Shown here piece by piece: positions 32,367 to 38,314 of a stretch of DNA of 38,314 bases. The notes beneath the pieces are model-generated. The model ran no database searches. It had not been told where the DNA came from and saw only the letters and a list, made by a program, of their open reading frames with translations. The stretch's first letter is position 1; the number at the start of each line of letters is the position of its first letter. The position numbers were made by a program, and so were the translations under genes. Source of the DNA: CAYJII01 sp964370225 (lineage in GTDB: Bacteria > Bacillota > Clostridia > Oscillospirales > Ruminococcaceae); contig CAYJII010000023.1 of NCBI GenBank assembly GCA_964370225.1, positions 1-38,314 on the forward strand, given 5' to 3'.

Positions 32367-35008
32367 TTAATCATAGTATACTACAGCTTCTGTTTCGTAC
32401 AGATTATTATAGATATCCGTAATTTTAAAATAAACCAATGCGTCTGGGTCACCAATATTATCATAGCTTACTGTTATTTCTCCACTCGGAACTATGAATG
32501 TATCCCCAAATAAATAAATAGAATCATACTCCCAGTCATATGTGTAGTAATCTATCGCCCACTCAACTACATCGCCTTCTTCAAGTGGGAATAACCCCTT
32601 CCCTACTGGTTCGCCTATTTCACTGTATTTGCGATATCCCTCAACATAGCCTTGTGGGTTTAGGCTATCCCACCCCACCACTATTTCTACATATTCGTTG
32701 TTGAGGTAGGCAGGTACTCTTCCATAAGTGTACCAGTCTCCGTCGTTATAATACACCTCTTCTTCCGCATAAAACGGTACTGTATGCCCATCAAGTGTTA
32801 CCCATGTATAATCAAATTCTATCAGCAAATTCCCCTCTTCGTCAGTTTCGTACACATTATCACTTCCAAGGTCAATATAACCCTCGCCATCGTCTATTAA
32901 AACCTGTAGCTCAATTTTGCTGATTTCTTCCCAATCTTCATCTGTTAGACTTAAGATATATCCACCATCTTTTTCCTCAATGGCTAGTTCCCCTAAAAAT
33001 TCGCCTTCTATGCTTTCTTCATAATATGTAGCAGTGTCAGCATCATACCAGTCCTGTTCGGAATAATCTTCTACAATTTCTGTGCCTGTATCTTCATGAT
33101 ACTTCATCTGCCCACCGGACATTGCACTGATGAATACATTGAAAAACTCAGTATAATCTGTGGTGTAACCAACATAATGAAGAATGTCTTGCATATCTGT
33201 GTAATACGAAATATATTCATGTGGAAAATACATCGCAAGTCCATATGCATCAATTACATCATCACTGTTATTATAGTATTTTACAGCATTATTAACTGCA
33301 TCTATAACCAATCCTCCGCCGTCGACACCCGCTTTATTAATATAATCCACCATATCAATTTGGTCACAGTCTCCCTCGCCAAAATCTTTTGCATCATTTC
33401 TAGCAATGGAGATTTTTTTATACTCATTATTTATAATATCTGCAGTCGAGTTTTCAAGATAATCCGTCAATACTGTGTATAGATATGGCATCTGTCTAAG
33501 CTCTACTATTGATAAAGTAGCGTTTGGATTATACGACTCATCTTCACATGCCTGCACAAAATCGTCGATAATTTGCACTCCAATATCAACAGTGTTGCTC
33601 GATGGATTTTCGCTTAAATATGTCAACCAATTTGTATAATACCACCCCGAGCCTGGCTCCAACTCTTGCGATGCAATTAGATAATCCGCATATGGCTCTA
33701 ACATCAGCGCTGTTTCTGCTGTTGCCATCAAGCAAGCGTCAAAGCCAACAAAATCAAATTTTACATTTGAGTTTTTAAATGCATCGTCGAGTGATGCTAG
33801 TGTTAATGTCGTGTCTGGATAATTCTCATCATACCCAAAACCACTGAGTGTACCTCCGCCATGATCCCACATTATTAGATTGTATCGGTCCGCTGGGAAC
33901 ATAGTTGACATATCGTTAATAAAATTTGTGAGCGTTTCAGGCGCAGTCATATTAAGCTGACCTAAGTCTGAGTTTATCGAAACAAGTTCACCATTTTTCA
34001 CTTGCCAATACTGACATGTATCGCTACTTATCTGGTTATTATACCACTCGTATGCGCCACCAGTCATAATAACAACATTGACATTATCGCCAAAGTCTGA
34101 CAACAACATCTCATCAATATCGCTACTTGCAAATCCCCCATCACTTTCAAGGTCTGAGCCTAAGAGATACACCATAACTGTGCTGACATCTGTACCATCA
34201 CCCTTTATGACAGTGTGATAATCCCTAATCCCTTCAAGCTCTAAATCTTCGCCATGGTTACCATTGTTATTATCTGTATCCCAATCAGTATCAATATTTA
34301 TATCATAATCATCATTATTGCTACTTAATATTTCATCCTCTGGCAATAGCATTATTACTATTACCGCTACGATGAAAATAAATATAGGTATCAATAAAAA
34401 AACAAGACAACCTGCACACCCGCTCTTTTTCTTCACAGGAGCTGTGTTCATGTACTGTGAATTATTTTGTTGCCCCCATGCTCCCTGCCCAAACTGAGGT
34501 TGCGCATTCATCGGTGCATTTTGGTTTGCATATGGATTTTCATTTTGATATGTAGGTGGAGTTTGTACTTCCCCCATATTTTGCCCAAACTGAGGTTGCG
34601 CATTCATCGGTGCATTTTGGTTTGCATATGGATTTTCATTTTGATATGTAGGTGGAGTTTGTACTTCCCCCATATTTTGCCCAAACTGAGGTTGCGCATT
34701 CATCGGTGCATTTTGGTTTGCATTTGGATTTTCATTTTGATATGTAGGTGGAGTTTGTACTTCCCCCATATTTTGCCCANNNNNNNNNNNNNNNNNNNNN
34801 NNNNNNNNNNNNNNNNNNNNNNNNNNNNNNNNNNNNNNNNNNNNNNNNNNNNNNNNNNNNNNNNNNNNNNNNNNNNNNNCGGTGCATTTTGGTTTGCATT
34901 TGGATTTTCATTTTGATATGTAGGTGGAGTTTGTGGAATAGCATTACCACAATTCCCGCAAAATTTCGCTTCTTGTGTTATTTTTTCTCCGCAGATACTA
35001 CAAAACAT
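32367..35008 (-). CDS. Membrane-anchored clostripain-family (C11) protease with zinc ribbon and tandem repeats; contains assembly gap
   Basis: The gene starts at an ATG at 35006-35008 (AAAGGGAAAAT upstream) and ends at 32367, but 34780-34879 is unsequenced. N-terminus to C-terminus: a zinc ribbon (CSIC and CGNC pairs, residues 3-21); tandem 32-residue Q/N/P-rich units; a basic, Cys-containing segment (KKKSGCAGC); one transmembrane helix; an acidic linker; and the C11 domain, with catalytic His in WDHGGG and catalytic Cys in FDACLMA. A beta-rich C-terminal domain of about 240 residues follows. The helix position suggests zinc ribbon inside and protease outside the cell. C11 enzymes cut after Arg or Lys; whether this one does is unknown. 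The frame break across the gap is an artefact of its placeholder length. Confidence 0.85.
34486..34934 (-). repeat. Tandem 96-bp coding repeat interrupted by the gap
   Basis: The unit (96 bp, 32 residues, core TPPTYQNENPYANQNAP-MNAQPQFGQNMGEVQ) starts at 34501, 34597 and 34693. The first two copies are identical. The third differs by one base in the sequence seen (Tyr to Asn). A partial copy follows the gap at 34880-34934. The exact phase and near identity point to recent expansion. Confidence 0.95.
34780..34879. other. Assembly gap of 100 N
   Basis: The flanking sequence is in register with the 96-bp repeat if the true missing length is 20 + 96n bases. The 100-N placeholder cannot satisfy this and shifts the frame. 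The gap is almost certainly a collapsed repeat, not a gene break. Confidence 0.95.
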
Positions 35009-35210
35009 ATATTTTCCCTTTCTTTGCTTGCTATAAAATTTAATTTTTCACTATTATTACCATATCAATTCTACTATCCAAATGGTAATGTTTCTAATCA
35101 ATAATCCTAATCTAAAACTTTTGATTGACTATATTATACTGCATATTTGTCCTAAAATCTATATAAAATCTCAATTTTATATTTTTACAAATGTGAATTA
35201 GTTGAATTTT

Positions 35211-35305
35211 TCAAACAAGCGACGTGAAACCAAAGCGCTTGATTTGTTGTATCGGGCTATTTTTTATCGTCTTTTTAATCACCATATAAAAAAGTAATTA
35301 AAAAG
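35211..35305. other. Structured elements in the C11-permease spacer
   Basis: CAAGCG (35216-35221) pairs with CGCTTG (35236-35241), extended by CAAA/TTTG (35212-35215 with 35243-35246) around one bulged A. A second inverted repeat pairs CTTTTTAAT (35271-35279) with ATTAAAAAG (35297-35305). Both lie upstream of the permease promoter. The remaining spacer 35009-35380 is AT-rich and shows no gene and no riboswitch that I recognise. Confidence 0.3.
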
Positions 35306-35380
35306 CATGGATAATGTGAATGAATTTTTAACATGCAATGTATAAAAATAGCGACAAAACCACAGATTTAGCGTTTTTTG

Positions 35381-35409
35381 TTGAATTATAAACTCCATTA
35401 TGCTATACT
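35381..35409 (+). promoter_or_regulatory. Promoter of the purine permease/hydroxylase operon
   Basis: TTGAAT (35381-35386), 17 bases, TATACT (35404-35409), with an extended -10 TG at 35401-35402. The 5' leader would be about 160 bases. Confidence 0.6.
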
Positions 35410-35525
35410 CAAATTGACGCAATAGTACAAATTATTCGTAGAAAATTAATTGTTACTTCACATATTATTACCACATTAAAAGCATTTATTTCCTAACAAA
35501 TGATTTATCGTATTTTGCTAAGAAA

Positions 35526-35550
35526 ACATGAGATTAATTTAATTTCATGT
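35526..35550. promoter_or_regulatory. Palindrome just upstream of the permease ribosome binding site
   Basis: ACATGAGATTAA (35526-35537) and TTAATTTCATGT (35539-35550) are complementary except for one G-T pair, around a single T. It lies 13 bases before AGGAGGA. It could be an operator or an mRNA hairpin that affects ribosome access. Confidence 0.45.
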
Positions 35551-35574
35551 GATTTTCATTTTTAGGAGGATTAT

Positions 35575-37038
35575 ATGTCAGAAAAAAAATTCACAGGTAC
35601 ACCGTATACTTTTAAAGGTAAAATCCCATTAAGCCAGGCTATTCCGCTTGGACTGCAACATGTATTAGCAATGTTCGTAGGTAACCTAACCCCTATTTTA
35701 ATCATCACAAGCGCTTGCGCAGTAGGTGGTGGCGCTGAACAATTTGCTGCTATTCAAGTTACGCTACTTCAAAACGCTATGATTATTGCCGGTGTCATAA
35801 CATTATTACAGCTATTTTCAATCGGACCAGTCGGCGGACAAGTTCCTATCATCATGGGAACAAGCTCTGGGTTTATCGGTGTATTTAACAGTGTCGCTAG
35901 CGTTATGGGCGGCGGTATTGTTGCTTATGGCGCAATTATGGGAGCATCCATATTAGGTGGTATTTTTGAGACCATTTTAGGAGCTTTCTTAAAACCACTA
36001 CGAAAGTTTTTCCCATCAATCGTAACAGGTACAGTAGTTATGGCAATCGGACTTTCTTTAATCGGTGTTGGTGTAGCTTCTTTTGGCGGTGGTTCATCCT
36101 CTGCTGACTACGGCTCAGGCGAAAACTTATTAGTAGGTCTTGCTGTTATGATTGTCATCTTAGTATTTAAGCATCTTTCTAAAGGCATTATGAGCTATTC
36201 ATGTATTTTAATCGGTATCATATTCGGATATATAGTCTGTGCGATTTTACCGCTATTTTTATCGACTACTGCTATAAACGCAGAAGGTATCGAATACACA
36301 AAATCGTGGGTACTAAACTGGAGCAAAGTTGCTGATGCTTCATGGTTTGCAGTACCAAAGTTCATGCCAATCACTCCTGTTTTTGACTTGCGCGCAATTA
36401 TCCCTATACTCATCATGTTCGTCGTAACAGCTGTTGAGACATTAGGTGACGTTTCAGGTGTTGTCGAGGGTGGTATGAACCGCGAAGCAACTGATAAAGA
36501 GCTTTCGGGCAGTGTTATGTGCGACGGTGTTGGCTCCTCGGTAGCTGCACTATTTGGCGTATTGCCTAACACATCATTTAGCCAAAATGTTGGGCTAGTT
36601 ACCCTTACTAAAGTAGTAAACCGCTTTGCATTATCATGCGGTGCTATTTTCTTAATTTTATGTGGTTTAATTCCAAAATTATCAGCAATCTTATCAATCA
36701 TGCCACAAAGCGTTCTTGGTGGTGCTGCTGTTATCATGTTCTCATCAATTGTCATGAGTGGTATCCAACTTATAACAAAAGAACCACTAACTGCACGCAA
36801 TATTACAATAGTATCAGTTTCGTTAGGTTTAGGTTATGGTATGGGTGTTAATAGCACAATCTTAAATAATTTGCCAGACCTATTAAAACTTATTTTTGGC
36901 GGTGGTGGGATAGTTCCTGCTGCTTTCGTTGCAGTTATCTTTAATATTCTACTACCTAAAGACAAAAAAGAAAATTCTAAAGATACTGACGTTAAAGAAA
37001 CGACAGATGACCAAGTAGTCGAAGCCACAAAATCTTAA
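35575..37038 (+). CDS. NCS2 family purine (xanthine/uric acid) permease
   Basis: A 487-residue nucleobase:cation symporter of the NCS2 family with about 12-14 membrane segments. It shows the family signatures GLQHVLAMFVGNLTPIL near the N-terminus, QVPIIMGTSSGFIG, AVETLGDVSGVVEGG (helix 8 substrate site), FGVLPNTSFSQNVGLV and the ALSCGAIFLILCGLIPKLSA helix. The ETLGD and QN residues favour xanthine/urate carriers over uracil carriers. The charged C-tail (about 455-487) is cytoplasmic. AGGAGG precedes the ATG. It is followed by genes for a molybdenum hydroxylase, so import and oxidation of xanthine or a related purine is the likely job. Confidence 0.92.
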   Translation: MSEKKFTGTPYTFKGKIPLSQAIPLGLQHVLAMFVGNLTPILIITSACAVGGGAEQFAAIQVTLLQNAMIIAGVITLLQLFSIGPVGGQVPIIMGTSSGFIGVFNSVASVMGGGIVAYGAIMGASILGGIFETILGAFLKPLRKFFPSIVTGTVVMAIGLSLIGVGVASFGGGSSSADYGSGENLLVGLAVMIVILVFKHLSKGIMSYSCILIGIIFGYIVCAILPLFLSTTAINAEGIEYTKSWVLNWSKVADASWFAVPKFMPITPVFDLRAIIPILIMFVVTAVETLGDVSGVVEGGMNREATDKELSGSVMCDGVGSSVAALFGVLPNTSFSQNVGLVTLTKVVNRFALSCGAIFLILCGLIPKLSAILSIMPQSVLGGAAVIMFSSIVMSGIQLITKEPLTARNITIVSVSLGLGYGMGVNSTILNNLPDLLKLIFGGGGIVPAAFVAVIFNILLPKDKKENSKDTDVKETTDDQVVEATKS

Positions 37039-37054
37039 AATCGGAGGAGATTAA

Positions 37055-37822
37055 GTGTTAAACATCACTAATTACCATAAAGCACAAAGTTTAGCAGAAG
37101 CCTATGAGCTTAACCTTAAAAAAAGCAATGTAATTTTAGGTGGAATGCTTTGGCTTAAAATGCAAAGAAAAACTGTTGCTACAGCGATAGATTTATGCGA
37201 TTTAAACCTTGATAAAATTGAGGAATGCGAAAATGAATACCATATCGGCTCAATGGTCTCACTTAGAGATATCGAAATGAGCGAAAGTTTAAACAAGATG
37301 ACCAACAACGCTTTTAGCGAATGTGTTAAGCATTTGGTAGGGGTGCAATTTAGAAATTTAGCAACTGTTGGCGGTAGCGTTTTTTCTAAATTTGGTTTTT
37401 CCGATGTTGTAACGCTTCTACTCGCCCTAAGTGCTAAGATTGAATTTTATAAAAAAGGGATCATTAGCCTTGAAGAATTCTTAAAGCAAGGCTATGAGCC
37501 TGATATTTTAATTAAAATAATTATAGAAAAAAAAGCGTATAATACTGTTTTTATTTCTCAGAAAAACTCAAAAACAGATTTCCCCGTACTCAACTGCGCT
37601 GTTACCGAAAATGAACATGACTACAGCATTGTAGTTGGTGCAAGGCCACAAAAAGCTGCTATAATCAAGCTTAATAAACAAGATGATATAGATAGTATCG
37701 CAAAATGTGCAAGCGAAAAATTTGTTTTTGGTGATAATATGCTTGCTAGTGCAAAGTATAGAAAACATATATGTTCCGTGTTGGTTTCACGCGCGATAAA
37801 TAAACTAAACGAAAGGAAGTAA
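37055..37822 (+). CDS. Molybdenum hydroxylase FAD-binding subunit (xanthine dehydrogenase-type)
   Basis: The flavin subunit that passes electrons from the Fe-S clusters to NAD+ or another acceptor. The 255-residue sequence has the FAD_binding_5 elements: an N-terminal loop ILGGMLW and the strong motif RNLATVGGSVFSKFGFSDV (about 99-117), followed by a CO dehydrogenase flavoprotein C-terminal domain. GTG start, with GGAGGA upstream. It lies 16 bases after the permease and three bases before the Fe-S subunit. The order FAD, Fe-S, Mo subunit and the adjacent permease suggest a purine hydroxylase. The protein is slightly shorter than the usual 270-290 residues. Confidence 0.9.
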   Translation: MLNITNYHKAQSLAEAYELNLKKSNVILGGMLWLKMQRKTVATAIDLCDLNLDKIEECENEYHIGSMVSLRDIEMSESLNKMTNNAFSECVKHLVGVQFRNLATVGGSVFSKFGFSDVVTLLLALSAKIEFYKKGIISLEEFLKQGYEPDILIKIIIEKKAYNTVFISQKNSKTDFPVLNCAVTENEHDYSIVVGARPQKAAIIKLNKQDDIDSIAKCASEKFVFGDNMLASAKYRKHICSVLVSRAINKLNERK

Positions 37823-37825
37823 GCT

Positions 37826-38287
37826 GTGGAAATTAATTTAACTTTAAATAATAAGAAGATAGTTGATAATATCGAAGCAGATTTGCTTTTAATCGATTTT
37901 CTTAGGAAGCACCAATGTTTCAGCGTTAAACGTGGTTGCGATACGTCTAACTGCGGACTATGTACGGTGTTAATGGACGATAAGCCTGTGCTGTCATGCA
38001 GCGTTTTAGCTGCACGTGCTGTGGGCAAATCTATATTTACTTTGGAAGGGCTGCAAGAAGAAGCAAATGAATTTGCAGGTTTTGTCGCAGATCAGGGAGC
38101 TGAGCAATGTGGGTTTTGCAATCCTGGCTTTATAGTAAATACTATAGCTCTTCTGCGAGAAAATGCAGATCCTACTGATGAAGAAATATTATCATTTTTA
38201 GCAGGAAATTTATGTAGATGTTCAGGCTATGACGGTCAGCTTAGAGGAATACGTAATTACTTAGAATTTAAAAAGAGAGGTGCTTAA
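37826..38287 (+). CDS. Molybdenum hydroxylase 2Fe-2S subunit (xanthine dehydrogenase-type)
   Basis: The electron-transfer subunit of a xanthine dehydrogenase-family enzyme. In 153 residues it has both 2Fe-2S sites: plant-ferredoxin type Cys38, Cys43, Cys46 and Cys58, and the family-specific second site Cys95, Cys98 (QCGFCNPGF), Cys130 and Cys132 (NLCRCSGY). GTG start with AAAGGAAG upstream. It is translationally close to the FAD subunit (three bases) and to the next gene (two bases). Confidence 0.95.
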   Translation: MEINLTLNNKKIVDNIEADLLLIDFLRKHQCFSVKRGCDTSNCGLCTVLMDDKPVLSCSVLAARAVGKSIFTLEGLQEEANEFAGFVADQGAEQCGFCNPGFIVNTIALLRENADPTDEEILSFLAGNLCRCSGYDGQLRGIRNYLEFKKRGA

Positions 38288-38289
38288 TC

Positions 38290-38314
38290 GTGTCCTATTC
38301 TTATGTTGGTAAAG
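38290..38314 (+). CDS. Start of probable molybdenum-binding subunit (cut off)
   Basis: A GTG two bases after the Fe-S subunit stop opens a frame encoding SYSYVGK before the window ends. Large Mo-binding subunits of this family often begin with a VGK motif ahead of the DG..K.TG.A.Y segment, and the operon position is right. Only eight codons are visible, so this rests mainly on context. Confidence 0.5.

Noticed and set aside
33096..33482. 128-codon plus-strand frame inside the C11 protease gene
   Set aside because: Shadow of a well-supported gene on the other strand; no ribosome binding site or family resemblance.
34467..34916. Plus-strand open frame with repeated IRRCILVCIWIF units
   Set aside because: It is the antisense reading of the protease repeat, with no ribosome binding site and no support beyond the repeat itself.
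34700..35008. A separate short zinc-ribbon gene and a truncated protease gene on either side of the gap
   Set aside because: The frame change comes from the 100-N placeholder. The repeat phase requires 20 + 96n bases, which restores one continuous frame.
35410..35574. Purine riboswitch before the NCS2 permease
   Set aside because: I could not find the conserved purine aptamer core or its paired loops in the leader.
1..38314. tRNA or rRNA genes, CRISPR arrays, insertion sequences, prophage genes
   Set aside because: No tRNA-like cloverleaf, regular spacer-repeat array, transposase motif or phage structural gene was seen on either strand.

Overview
The window looks like a chromosomal segment of a low-GC Gram-positive bacterium, most likely a member of the Clostridia (Bacillota). 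The evidence is an AT-rich base composition, strong purine-rich ribosome binding sites, many TTG and GTG starts, sigma-A promoters close to TTGACA-17-TATAAT, and marker genes of that group: ribonuclease Y, Mini-ribonuclease III, the Prp protease paired with an N-terminally extended L27, and pyruvate kinase with a C-terminal PEP-utilising domain. The species cannot be named from the sequence alone. One 100-N assembly gap lies at 34780-34879.

Layout. 1-2221: a cut-off membrane-protein gene, a lone L-ribulose-5-phosphate 4-epimerase (araD) with an operator-like palindrome over its -10 box, and an aldo/keto reductase. 2454-6166: the rplU-prp-rpmA ribosomal unit, then obgE, mrnC and a YitT-type membrane protein. 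6238-11083 (minus): an AI-2E family membrane protein and a self-regulated GntR-ABC ATPase-permease operon of YtrAB type. 11262-12857 (minus): ribonuclease Y. 13079-16718: the rpmG-secE-nusG-rplK-rplA-rplJ-rplL translation/transcription cluster, with two L1-site-like hairpins and an L10 leader with a terminator. 16781-21353: an HAD phosphatase, citramalate synthase (cimA), a CorA-type magnesium transporter and an MFS transporter. 21417-25897 (minus): a CNNM/CBS/CorC protein, a second MFS transporter and pyruvate kinase.

The last third is more accessory. 26205-29850 (minus) holds a DUF4091 glycosidase-like protein whose start overlaps the end of a membrane GGDEF-EAL protein. It is followed by a lipoprotein built of four beta-rich repeats, a YgjP-type metalloprotease, and a membrane-anchored clostripain-family (C11) protease with an N-terminal zinc ribbon and a tandem 32-residue Q/N/P-rich repeat. 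The assembly gap falls inside that repeat. The window ends in a xanthine/purine module: an NCS2 permease, FAD and 2Fe-2S subunits of a molybdenum hydroxylase, and the first codons of what is probably the molybdenum-binding subunit.

Most of the window is housekeeping. I did not find a convincing undescribed multi-gene system. The least conventional parts are the zinc-ribbon/repeat/TM/C11 protease, the repeat lipoprotein, the GGDEF-EAL/DUF4091 pair, and several unassigned palindromes at promoters.
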